A DNA stretch of 64,000 bases, taken from the NCBI GenBank assembly GCA_949318235.1, contig OX439136.1, positions 4,584,858 through 4,648,857 on the forward strand, read 5' to 3'. Position 1 is the stretch's first letter; each line of letters begins with the position of its first letter. This document shows positions 1-11,900 of the stretch, one piece after another. Both the position numbers and the translations under genes were made by a program. The notes beneath the pieces were generated by a model. That model saw only the letters and a program-made list of their open reading frames with translations, was not told the origin of the DNA and did not search any database. The DNA comes from Ecdyonurus torrentis. Lineage: Eukaryota; Arthropoda; Insecta; Ephemeroptera; Heptageniidae.

Positions 1-696
1 TTTTATATATTTTTTTGTAGTTTTGTAGCCATTTACTTTTGGTTTAAAAAAACACACTTTTTAATAGGGGTTGTTTATGAATCATTAACTATAATATTAA
101 AAAATAATTATAAATTTTAATCATTTTTTATTACAAGATATAAATTTCAGTTTAATAGTTTAAAGAATTTATCGTGTATAAGAAAATGAATATTAGAATA
201 ATGGTAAATGAAAATTTCGAGTTAAAATTGTAGATAAATAGCAGTATTAAACTCGTACAAAATACATTAATATCTGTCCCTGTCTAATGAACTGATGTAT
301 CGCTAAGTTTCACAATTAAAAATTATATCTTTAATTACATATGCCAAGCCAAATATAAAACTTCTAGGAAATAAAACAAGAAATATAGAAACATTTTGCA
401 AAACAATCTCTCTTAATATTTAATAGCTACGCATTTATATTTATTTCCTGAAGCTTTTATTTTCACTTTAATGCGTGCTCGGTCAATGTCGTCTCAAAAA
501 GTCGCGACTTTCTCGCGCCTTCAAGTTGACATTTGTATGTCACACGGTATATTTGATATGTAGTATTGTAACTATATAGCTAAATTTATATTACTGAAGG
601 GGGGGGGGGACTATATAGCTAATTTTATTAAACTTAAAGGGGAAATGGTAGTAATGGCAATCAGTTAATGAAAAAATAAAATGATCATCCATTGAG

Positions 697-731
<35 letters not shown>

Positions 732-797
732 TGTGTGTGTCTATCACTTTTTTTTTGTATTATAATAAGAATATACTTTGAATAAGTGTTTATATAT
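1..797. other. Gene-free AT-rich DNA at the window start
   Basis: No coding exon is visible. The stretch is AT-rich with a G run (about 599-609), a (CT)n run (700-728) and a (TG)n run (730-741). A short GC-richer patch at about 473-545 has no open frame of note. A phrase around 'actatatagcta' occurs twice, at about 570 and 610, flanking the G run. Confidence 0.6.
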
Positions 798-1240
798 CAG
801 GGGCGGCTCGTGAAGTTTATGACTAGGCAAGCACTCGGTGATAGCTTATATATTCTGGGGGGGGGGGGGGGGGGGTTGCCCGCCGCAGGCGCCGATTTTT
901 TTTTAGACCACGTGGTCCCTTATAATCTTTGATTTTCGACAAAAAAAAAACTGCACATCTGAACCTTAAAGCAATAATCATTTTGATTTTTTATAACGAA
1001 AACTTTCAAAGAAATTGTGCTGTTAAAAATATTTTTTTAGTTATATTTCTTAATTAGTAATTACTATAATGACTATTGAATAAACTATACATAAAAGAGT
1101 ATTGTAAAAGTAGTGTATAAATTAGATTTTTCACAAAATCGTACGTAAATATTTTCATGAAGAGCACGTTATTTAATATTATTATTGCGCATTTATTTTT
1201 ATTTTATTCTCGGGCTATTCAGTTTTTATTTGAAAAGAAA

Positions 1241-1242
<2 letters not shown>

Positions 1243-1318
<76 letters not shown>
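1243..1318. repeat. (GA)n microsatellite
   Basis: About 76 bp of near-perfect GA dinucleotide repeat inside the hAT-like element. Confidence 0.97.
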
Positions 1319-1320
<2 letters not shown>

Positions 1321-1497
1321 TGCCGATTAGATAATTGCATTAAAATAAATTGACAAAATAAATAATAACTTTAGCTAAATTCAGGCACATTTGTTAATAT
1401 TTCCCCTCCCTTTTTCGGTACAATAGATCATTTTAAAAATAAATAGTTCTCTCCGTTATACCTTTTCCAGCTTATTCTTATATTAATATTTTTAATG

Positions 1498-1747
1498 GAG
1501 ATTGTCGGTTTAGCGTGCGGGCAAACGTGGGGATGTTATATAAGGATCCTCTAATTTAACATTTATGCTTGGGCTTAGTTGTTGTTGTTGTTGTTTTTTT
1601 GTTTTTTTTTTTGCGATTATCTGAACAAACTACACCAATTCTGAATTCCGTATATTTAAATGAGAAAAACTATCACAATAAACTTTTACGTTTTTAAAGC
1701 CATAGGAATTTTTTTTTTCAAAGAATTTTTGACACCGATTATCTTCA
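1498..1747. mobile_element. GGTTTAG-family MITE, copy 1, nested in the hAT-like element
   Basis: It shares the family order: an end near 'tgtcggtttagcg', then 'ctaatttaacat', a T run, 'tttaaatgagaaa' and a closing 'caccgattatc', the inverted form of the left end. The copy is diverged. Other copies lie at 5961, 14650, 26293 and 35790. Its position inside the 798-2662 element shows it inserted later or was carried along. Confidence 0.6.
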
Positions 1748-2662
1748 TATTGAGCTCATTTACTGTAAAAATTTTCAAACAATAAAAACCGCGCTGTGTC
1801 TTTAGAGGTGCATGTCAACTATACTCAAAAACATTTCCAAACAGCAACATTAATTTTTGTCTCGATCTCTCTCTTTATTTTTTTTATCAATAATATTCTA
1901 ATATTTTTGGCTATGTATAAATTACAAAATAATAATAATAAAGTTTAAAAGACATCATCAAATCGCGCCAGTGAAATTATTTAAAAGTATAATATATTAT
2001 ATATAGAAAGAAGGTAATTGAGAGCAAAAAATTGCATTTAATTGATTCATGTAATTTACTATTTATGTTTTTATAAAATAAAATTTATTTAAAGTGTGTG
2101 ATCTATTGATTTACACATATGTCCAAAGTTTCATATTTTTAAAACACTTTTTACATATAAATTACACGACTTTTTATTCATATTTTGGCATAGACTGCAG
2201 CATATCACGCTATTGCTAATTAGCCGTTACGCATACGACAACATTAAAGTCACACATTTATAGACAAAATAACACAGATTCAGGAAATGTTTTTATTTTT
2301 TCAATCCAACAATTACTTATTGAGTTATTAATTTTTTAAGAAAGGTGCAAGCATTTTATTGAAGTGCTTTCACGACGTCTATTCAGAAGCATTGCAACCT
2401 CCCGTCCCCCCGCTTTTTTTCTCAATTAGTGTGGAGCATTCACGATTTTTATTGAGGAGGGCGCTGCATACGTGATTTTTTTTATAAAGGCGCGCTTTGT
2501 TTTTAATGAATACAAATTAGAAAAAAACATTGAAAATAGATAAAAATTAGCTACAAAATATGAAAAATAACTTTCTTTATTGAATTATGGAATAAAACCT
2601 TTTTGATCGATTTTCTATAGGCATGCACTGCTTGCAGGGCTTACATGCACCAGCCGCCCCTG

Positions 2663-3472
2663 TATATATATATTTTTTACCAAAAGAGGAACCCCAGACA
2701 TGAAAAAATTCATTAAATATCAAATATTCAAAATTTTGGATTATGTGGGTTTATTGAAATATTAGGACCGTTATAGACTTAATGTTATATAATTTCAACA
2801 AAATGTTCGCTTGCATTTCGAAGGGGGCTTCATAACTAGATCTGTGGTAAATCACTCAGACACAATAAGCTTTATGATCAATGCCAAAAGACAACGAAAA
2901 TTTGAAGATATTGGACTTTTGACCTCTCTCTCATTAAAGTATTATTAAATTAACTTAAAAGCAAAATATTGTTTATATAATATATATTGAAATATATTAT
3001 ATATTGAAATATATATATTTCTATAAATTTATAGTCTAGGGATTGGGCAAAATATAAAAATTGTAAATACCCTTACATATCAATAAACTGAATTATATTA
3101 AGCTGCTCAGTTTTATCTAGAAATTTATAAATTTGCAAAGAGTACTTATTTCTATTGACCTCTTTATTTATGTTTTAATTGCATATTACTGCCACAAGGT
3201 AAAGCAAAATGTAATTAAAAGCATAATTTCTAACTATTCCATAAGAGCCTAAAGAATATTACATTCTAAAGTTTGGAATGTACATGTCATCAATTTAAAA
3301 GAATAGCAAAATAATAATAATAAAATAATAATAATAAAAAAAAAAAAAACTAACAACAAAAACTTGGAGACACAGACATTCCATTGCATTTTTTAAATTT
3401 ATTTTTAATTTTTTTGTTGCTACTTTTAACATGAAATATAAAAGTATAAGATTGAAATACCTTTAAAGGAAT
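2663..3472. other. Gene-free AT-rich DNA
   Basis: Only AT-rich sequence and short A runs are visible. There is no coding exon with splice sites, no RNA gene and no clear terminal repeats. Confidence 0.55.
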
Positions 3473-3476
3473 AGAC

Positions 3477-3802
3477 CGGAGAAAAACATAAGCATTTAAA
3501 TCACAAAGCACTTGATGGGATTTAAATAAATAACATTAGTTTTTCTCAAAACCAAACTGTAGCCCCGTAACAGTGATCAGAAAATTCGATTTATGCAACC
3601 TGCACAACATTTTCATACTAATTTTTGCATGTTTCTGACGTCATAAACATGAATTTTCACGCAAATTGCATACTTTACAGTTTTATTACGCTCTCTCGTG
3701 GGGCTATATTAACATTTTGGTAAAAATTGTTAACAGTTTTGAAGATCCCATTTCGTGTTTATTCATTAAAAAGCATTATGTTGTTTTATGTGGTCTATGG
3801 CT
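3477..3802 (+). mobile_element. TTAA-flanked MITE (AGGaATAGACC family), intact copy
   Basis: The element lies between TTAA (3473-3476) and TTAA (3803-3806), with ends AGGAATAGACC and GGTCTATGGCT, which are imperfect inverted repeats. Two more copies lie at 24214-24780 (same orientation, with an insertion) and 42651-43003 (reverse). Conserved internal phrases include 'cacttgatggga', 'ctgacgtcataaacatg' and 'gtggggc'. A TTAA target is typical of the piggyBac superfamily, but no transposase is present and the ends do not start with the usual piggyBac CCC, so the superfamily is not assigned. Confidence 0.7.
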
Positions 3803-4329
3803 TTAAGTTAAAAATAAAATTTTCTTGATTGGAGAAATCGAGTTAAAAGCTCGCACACATATTATATTTATATGTATACATATAGTTGCCTCAAGGCAAA
3901 AGATGATTGTAACATCTAAACTTTAGAGGCAATAATATTGACTGATTTCCTATGTGTGAGTGAAAATCGATATCGTAAAATATAACTGTTCTCTTAGCTA
4001 CTTTGTATTACTAGATATAGAAAGCACACAATATTTTTATAATAAAAATTAAATATTTTTAACATGAAATATTGCTTTCTATATTCAAGTTTCTTTTTGA
4101 TATTAAATATTATTATAATTTGAGGATGAATTATTTCATCTTGTTATGCATATAATTGATTTATAAATATTTCAATCTACTTAAATGAATAATGAATATT
4201 ATTTTATGTGAATTTAAAAATTTAAAATATTGAAAATACAATTTACAATGAACTTTCATATTTTTATTGATGTGCTCCATTATATTATATGAGAGAAAAA
4301 TTCCATTATATAGTGCCCTAGCAATTTTG

Positions 4330-4334
<5 letters not shown>

Positions 4335-4391
<57 letters not shown>
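4335..4391. repeat. (GA)n microsatellite
   Basis: About 57 bp of GA dinucleotide. The serine-leucine open frame read across it on the minus strand is an artefact. Confidence 0.97.
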
Positions 4392-4394
<3 letters not shown>

Positions 4395-5960
4395 CTCTTT
4401 TAAGAAATGAATATTTGTAATAAATAATTGATAAACTATATTATATCTTCCAATTATAAGTAAAAGGTGTGCCATGCAATGGTTATTGAGTTTTCTAAAT
4501 TAAAAACAACAAATTTTTATAGGCATATTTTTTTTTTATTATTATTTTTTTTTTCAGACAATAAGCTTTGAAATAGGTGAAGTCATATTTTTTTCTATTT
4601 TGTATAATATAAGGGGGAATGCAAATTTCAACAGCTTGGAGCGTGTAAAAAAAAAAAAAAAAAAAAAAAATCATAAAATAAAGTACAAATAGAATATAAC
4701 CTATAAAATATAAAACACAGAAAGTATTATAGAAAGCATTATGTAATATGACACTTATAGAAATTAATTTCAAGCAACACCTCCAAACATTGATTTTACG
4801 CTTTCAACTTTACTTATTAACACACGCGTTGTTTTATAAGAAAGATCTAAATCCTTGCAAAAATTCATGTCGAAATTTGAATTTTTATTGATCTTTTTTT
4901 ATAAACAGGTTACAAAATTTGTTTATTTTTTCATCTATCTTCGTGGGAAAGTATCTAAGTTGAAAAGATGTTTTATTCACACGTTTTTCTAGTTATTAAT
5001 TATTAAATTATCCAATATTAATATCTTATGCTTTTGTATACTGATATACAAATTAGTAATAGTACAATAGTGTGTAATAGCAATTACTTATAAAATTGGT
5101 TTTAAAAACATAATGTTTGCTTAAATAAATTCAATTTAATTTTTATTAACTTTTTCTTTAAAAAAAATATTATATAAATAATTAAAATTTGGTTCATACA
5201 AATATAGTAGTAATAACTAATAACTTATAATTTTTTATGATTCAATAACATATCTTTAAAAATTCAAGATCAAAGAGTGGTAATTTAATATTAATATAGG
5301 ATTATAGATCACAAAATAAAGTAAAAGATGAAATTTTTAAATAATTTGAATAACTACTTTTAAAGGATAAATTTAGAGTCAAGTTGCATATTATATTATA
5401 TTATTATAATAATATTTTGAAATACTTTCAATTTCAAATAGTTATGAAATCGAAAGTTTAAAGTCAATAATATTATGTATATAAAAACGTAACATGAAAT
5501 CACGTAGAGAAATGAGTCAGAATAATACAGATTTGGTTTGACGTGCTACTTGAAAGGTACTTGTATATGCGGGCGTATGTAATTTATATCTTTGAGAAAA
5601 TATAGAAATAAAAGTAGAATTTGTTTTTTAGGGCGTGTATGTTTTATACCGTGACCACAAAAAAAAAAAAATGTATCTGTCTATTCTGTATTGATAGCAT
5701 TTAAAATGATTTTTCAATCAGTATAAAAATGTCGTATTTTATAATTAATTATGATCTGATTATAAAGTTGCAGTTTTGTGATCTCTTGATAAAAAATTAG
5801 AGAGAGGGAGAGAGAGACTGTGTTGGTATTCCAAAATTTTGAATGTAACTATTTAACATTCATTGAAAAAAAAATATATAGAATGCCTTGATTTTTTTTT
5901 TTTTTTTTTTTTTTTTTTGATAAAATTTATGAAAGGTAAGAAATATGTAACTTGTTTCAA

Positions 5961-6173
5961 ATGGCGCTTATGGCTGGCGGGAACAGTTACGGGCCCCCTA
6001 ATTTAATATTACCCTTTTGGGGAGAAACACATTTTGTGATTTCTTGAGAAAACTACTGCACTGATTCCAGATATATTTAAATGAGGAATACTAGACATAC
6101 GTGTTTAAAGCCATAATTTTTTTTTTTAAGAATTATTTAAAAAACTGGTAAGGATAATCTCCATTATAATAGC
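5961..6173. mobile_element. GGTTTAG-family MITE, copy 2 (diverged)
   Basis: It matches the family through 'ccctaatttaatattac', 'gagaaaactact', 'tttaaatgagga', 'tactagacatac' and a closing 'gataatctccat'. The left end has decayed. Confidence 0.6.
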
Positions 6174-6689
6174 TTTCGAGATGTTCGTTTATCATAGATG
6201 ATGACCAAATAATGACTAAGTTAAACTCTTCGTTGTTCATCCAATTCCTTTATACACATTTGAAAATTCCATCCCAATGGGCAAGTCTTATTTATCTTTA
6301 CCATGGCGCATTTTTCATAGAGTATATAATTACTTTATTTAAAATATCATTTCCTCCTAAGGATTTACCACTGGTTTAAATAATAAATTTATTAAATATA
6401 TCTTTTTAAAATGCAATTATCTTTTTTATATACATGATAATATTACCTAATTTTTGTATAAATATATATAATTGTAACTTCGGTAAATGTAACAAGTTAC
6501 AATAAAAATAAATTGAAAAAAATAGTTACTTATATATAGATAATTATATAAAAATTAATGATAAATGTTTTAATTTAAATAGATATATTATGCGCTGTTT
6601 TTTTTTATAGAGATATTACTTATTATATTTTATTGTAATCTACTTAGGCAGCAATGTATCATTTTATTAAATATATATAAATAAACATT

Positions 6690-7830
6690 TAAAATGAAAT
6701 GATGAAAAGTAGTTGGATCGTACGTATATTATAACTTTAAGTGAAGTGAATTTATGATATCTCAATTTATCTTTCTCATAAAAAGTTAAAACTAACACCT
6801 TTTTTAAATCCTTACCGTATAAACAGAATTTTTATTTTAAAAGTTAAATTAAAATTATATTTTGTTTAAAAAATAAATACAAACATTTTTAATAACATTA
6901 TTTTAAATATTTAAATAATATTTATTTATATTTTAAAGTAATAATAAAATTAAAACTTACTCATATAGTATTAATTTAATTGTTATGATAAGATAATTTG
7001 ATTTAATATAAATATTTATAAATTAAAAAGTTATTATTTATATTCCTATACACGAGTAACTATTAACATTAAATTCAAAAATGGTTCTGTCTTTGTGAAG
7101 TTTAATACTATTGCGTGGAATTACGGATTATGGTACGAATTCAAAAGAGGAAATTATGATCTCAGAAAAATAATAATCTAAATATCAAACATATATATCA
7201 ATGATTACTAAAGATCTAATAAACTGGAAAATCTAAGATTACGATTTTCTTAAATACAAGTGATAAAAAGTATTTGAATCGTATGTCATTTTTAACTTAG
7301 GTTATTCAAATGAAATTGCACTTTTTGGTGCAAGAAAACAGAGTTTACGAACTACGCTTTGATATCTCAATTTATCCTTCTCATAAAAAGTCATGACCTA
7401 CCCTTTCTTTATAAATAATTGTCATATATTGTATACAGAATTTTTTTGTAGAAAAGTTAAATTTAAATATATATTTTATTTCAAAAAATTACTACAAAAA
7501 ATTAGTAATATCTAGTATTTTAAATATCATATATTAAATAATAATAAAACTAAAAATTATTCGTCTTAAATAATTTAATTGTTTATATAAGAAAATAAAA
7601 AAATATTATTTTAATATTTTTAAATTAAAAGTTTATTAATTAAATTATTACTAAAGGATATTAATAGTAATGGAAAATTAAAATTATTTTTCTCAATGGT
7701 AACTTTAAGATTACTGATCTGATATCTTAGGAAAATAAAAATGTAAAATATCATGGACATATTTCAATGATTAGAAAAAACTAAATTAACTGGAAAACGT
7801 AAGTGTTAGATTTTCTTAAAAACTATTTTA
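6690..7830 (+). repeat. Old direct duplication of a ~560-bp AT-rich unit
   Basis: Two diverged units follow one another, about 6690-7250 and 7260-7830. Shared landmarks in the same order are 'gatatctcaatttat' (about 6755 and 7361), 'tctcataaaaagt', 'cagaattttt' and 'aactggaaaa' (about 7223 and 7789). The second unit also holds a partial copy of another MITE (about 7297-7355, 'tttttggtgcaag' to 'gtttacgaact') that the first lacks. Confidence 0.55.
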
Positions 7831-7899
7831 CAAATTTATAGAACAAGTATTTTTACTAGCTTTTAATTATTTCGAAGGGTTAAAAACAAACGAACGACG

Positions 7900-7938
7900 A
7901 GTTCAGTTGAACGCGATTGAGATGCAGCTTAAAACACG
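7900..7938 (+). promoter_or_regulatory. Proposed transcription start and first exon of the peroxidase gene
   Basis: An arthropod-type initiator TCAGTT (7903-7908) lies 14 bases before an ATG (7922) in context gagATGc. The reading frame ATG CAG CTT AAA ACA CG is cut by a GT at 7939. Joined to exon 2 at 10706 it gives MQLKTR followed by the hydrophobic segment of exon 2 in the same frame, so the joint reads as a classic signal peptide. The donor (acg|GTGGTT) is weak and no good TATA box is present. The assignment therefore rests on phase, sense of the joined peptide and the initiator. RNA reads could move the true first exon elsewhere. Confidence 0.4.
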
Positions 7939-8854
7939 GTGGTTCTTAAAAACCTATAGAATTTGCAAAAAAAAAAAAAAAAAAAAAAAAAAATCAAATC
8001 AAATCAAATCAAATCAAGCTAATTCTCCTCACTAAAAAAAAATGATTTCAAATATTTAAATATTTATAATACGAAACTTAAAACCTTTAGATCGTATAGG
8101 TAATAAATTACATTAACAATTCTCACATTAATTATTAATTGAATAATAAATCACTTAAAATTAATATTTAATTTTGTACAAAAAAAAAAAAAAAAAAAAA
8201 AAAAAAAACAGTATATTGTAGGTAATATAAAAAAATAAAAATAATTAAATATTTTCATTACAAAAAAAAAAAAAAAAAAAAAAAAGGTAGCCTGAAGAAA
8301 GATATAATAGTGAGAGGTAAACAGTTAATGTAAAAATTATTATTAGAATTCTCAAGGTTGGCATACGTCAGTAAAGTACTCTTTTAAGATACAAAAATAC
8401 ATAATATTCTATATACCAAATCACTTTCACCTTATATATATTATCTTGTGCAATACTTCTATATGTATAGCCTTTAATATACTTCTTATTTGATAATTTA
8501 GTAAGATAAACTTATACTTTAATCAAATACGCAATATGTATATAACTATAGATATAGACGTCATGGTGGTTTTTATTTATTTAGTATTGTATGTGAAAAT
8601 ATGTTTTTAAATTATGTTTCGTTCTAAAGGTAATTTATTTATTTATTTTTTCAAAGATTGAGATAATAATTGGATCAAAAAAATAAAGTTAATAGTTATG
8701 ATATTGGTTTTACGTTGTTAGTTTTGGATTACGTTTTATAAGAATATGCATTTGTGCTCTAAAAAATTGAATCTTGAAGTTGACCTAATTAATAAGTAAT
8801 TTAATTTTTGACTGAACTATTCAAATCTGTTTTGTGGCCAATTGCCGGTTAAGG

Positions 8855-8924
<70 letters not shown>

Positions 8925-11900
8925 GAGTATTACTGTTTCAACTGAAATCATAATAATATTGTGCATTCGATTCAAAATCAATGAAAGCTTTACAGTAATT
9001 TGCAAGTTAACAGTTATAGACGTACGGCATGATCAAGTTTTGCTTTGAACTTAAAAAAAAAAAAAAAAAAAAAATTAAAAAAAAAAAGTTTTCAGTGTGG
9101 AAATAAGAAATGATCTTGTTCGAATTTTTTTTTTACTAATATCAAAAGAAAGAAAAAATAATAAAAATAAAATTTAATAAAAATGTACTGCTATCTTCCA
9201 TACATTCTGCAATAAGGCAATATCTATGTCAAGAATTCCTGTCTTTTTTATTTTCTTATTTATTTGTTTATTTATCACTATCACAGAGAACTCATTAAAT
9301 TGTATAAATGTCTGAAGTTCTGAAAACTAAAGTATTGGGTATAAACCTAAACTAATTTTACATAGTAATAAATATAAATATTTTTTAAAGTTTAAAAATA
9401 TTATTAAAAATTATAATAAATACGAAAATTGGGCGCAAAATAACTACTTAAAAATAATATGTCATTTTGCTATAGATATAAAATTTAAATTAAAATATAC
9501 AAACCTTTTTAGAAAATTCAACATATTTTTTATTTCCATCTAATTGTACGTATTAATAATAGAAAAGTAAACTAAATGAAGAAATAAAAAAAAGTGAGAT
9601 TATGTATAGAAATGCAAATTATGCATATTGTATATTTTGTTAGAGAAATGAAAGAAAGAAATACAATAAATTGAGTTCTTTCTCAAGTTAATAAATATTC
9701 AAGATGAGTGCTTTATTACCATATTTGTACTTTTTTCTCCTTTTATTCACGATTTAAAAACAAATTATTAAAAAAATATAGGTTATACAAAATGACTATG
9801 AAATATTATTTTATTTTGCAAGATTTCAAAATTCCATTCATATAAAATTTAAAAATAAAAACATTAAAATATTATTGCTGAAATATAAATACAAAAGCTA
9901 ATAGCTTTTTGAAAAATAATTTGAGAAAAATAAAATTAAAATAACTATGAGTATAATTTGAAATATTATAACGTAATTTTTTTAACGATTTAACGGCTAA
10001 ATTTTTAATGACTATTATAATTAATTATATAATAATAATTTTAACTTGAGGCTATGAATAGTCCTACTTTACATGTATTTATAATTTTAATAAAACCATA
10101 TAATTTTTTTTATAATAATTTAATGCAATATTATTCATTTATTAAATATAAAATTGTATAATGTTTAGTATCGTTAGCGACCTGCATATTATTTTCCCCT
10201 TGCTCTTATTTTAAAGTAATTGTATTCAATTACGCTATTGGAAAAAAAATTTAAAAGAAAAAAAAAGTTACCAGATGAAAATGATGTTAATGCATTATTT
10301 AACATATTGTAAAAAAATAATATATTAATTTAATTGCATTCCTACATCATTTTCATTTACATTGATTTATTATTATTTTTTTTTTTGTATTGATTTAATA
10401 GTAAAGATCCATCAAAATAGTTGAAAGTAAATATCAATTTTTTTCATAATTACTTTTTATTATTAAAATGACATGAAAAATTGAGATATTGCTCATATTG
10501 CTAATTTAAAAATTGCAACCATAAATTTGTAAACCATATTATGGCTGCTATCACAGAGAAAGAGTTTTCTTTTTCTTTACTAATTTGCAAACATTGCATA
10601 AATATCATGATAAAAACTTTCTCCATATTTGATATTTGTTAAAGATGAATTTAACTATTCACTTTTGAAACTGTGACTAATTTTCTTCTTGTTATTTGTT
10701 TACAGGGGCTCGCTTCATGCGGGCATATTACTCCTTGCCGTATCATGTACCCTTGCCCTTCAATATGCTCCAATCCTACAAGATGATGCAAGCTCAGAAT
10801 GTGCCTTATTACTTGAGGGACCTGGGAGAAGTAGTGCATTTGACTATAATATCAACGCTCTTAGAGGGACCTTGTAAGTAATTTAATTTTCATCGAAAAT
10901 GAGTACCCTTTTTTTATATTTTTTTAATGCAAAGCACCATAAATATTATGTTGTACAGCATAATTATTTATGTTATTTTAATTTATCATCATTTATGCTG
11001 TAATGACATAAATGCAGCCTTAATTATACGTCATTTATTTTTTCCCTGTAAAAACTGAAATATAATTGACTGAAATACGTCAAAATATTTATTATATTAT
11101 CATAATTTAATAAGATGCATTTATATATGAGCTCTATCGTTCCAACCACCTGTCAGAATTCTCAGTTACGCAATTTTATTTACATATATAAGTATCATTT
11201 ACTTCGAACTTGTATACAAATCAAATGCAATGAAATTTAAATTTCTACCTCTTTTTTTACGTCAAAATAGTTTCGAATTTGAATAGTAATATACTACACT
11301 TTTTATTTTATGAATTGAATTAAATTTAGTTTTAAATATCGATAAATACTATTTTATTTGCTATTAAATTCAACGTAATTTACAGTTTAAATAACAAAAG
11401 TAAACCAATATGATCTAAATATTAAAAATACAAGATAATTAATCAAAAATTAATCTATATTGACAAATAACTTCAAAAATATTGAGTAATAAAACATATT
11501 ACTTTCTAAAAACAAGATAGGAAAGAATGAAAAATATAGCATAAACAAAAGTTCACAAATAATATACTGCTCATTTTTATTTTTAAGACGATTAATGTGC
11601 AAAAATTTAACACTACGGAAAAAAAAGGTTAAAGAAGTTCATTTTTATTTGAAATTTAGATCAAATTTTATTTCGTAAAACATATAATCATTCTTTATAA
11701 GCTCAAAAATAATATATGTTGAATCATGAACCCTGAAGGAAAATATTATAGTATAATTAAGATAAATAGAAATGGCAATGTCATTTACTGTGAATTTCAA
11801 TTTGAATTATTGCATTATGTCTTAACTTTAAGTTTAAAATAGATTATGGTTACAATTTTTTTAATATAATAATATATATATATTTTTTTATGCAATGTTG

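Larger units (their letters stand above)
798..2662. mobile_element. Non-autonomous hAT-like DNA transposon
   Basis: The left end reads CAGGGGCGGCTCGTG and the right end is the inverted copy CACCAGCCGCCCCTG. That is a 15-bp terminal inverted repeat with one mismatch, beginning CAGGGGCGG as many hAT elements do. The flanking 8 bp are ttatatat on the left and tatatata on the right; this suits an 8-bp hAT target duplication but is weak because the site is simple sequence. No transposase frame is visible inside the ~1.9 kb, so it is a deletion derivative. It contains a long (GA)n run (1243-1318) and a nested copy of the GGTTTAG repeat family (about 1498-1747). Confidence 0.7.

Noticed and set aside
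10696..10881. ATG-initiated frame over peroxidase exon 2
   Set aside because: It is in a different frame from the one that continues into exon 3. The frame beginning [12 protein letters not shown] joins exon 3 in phase and gives a signal peptide; this one does not.
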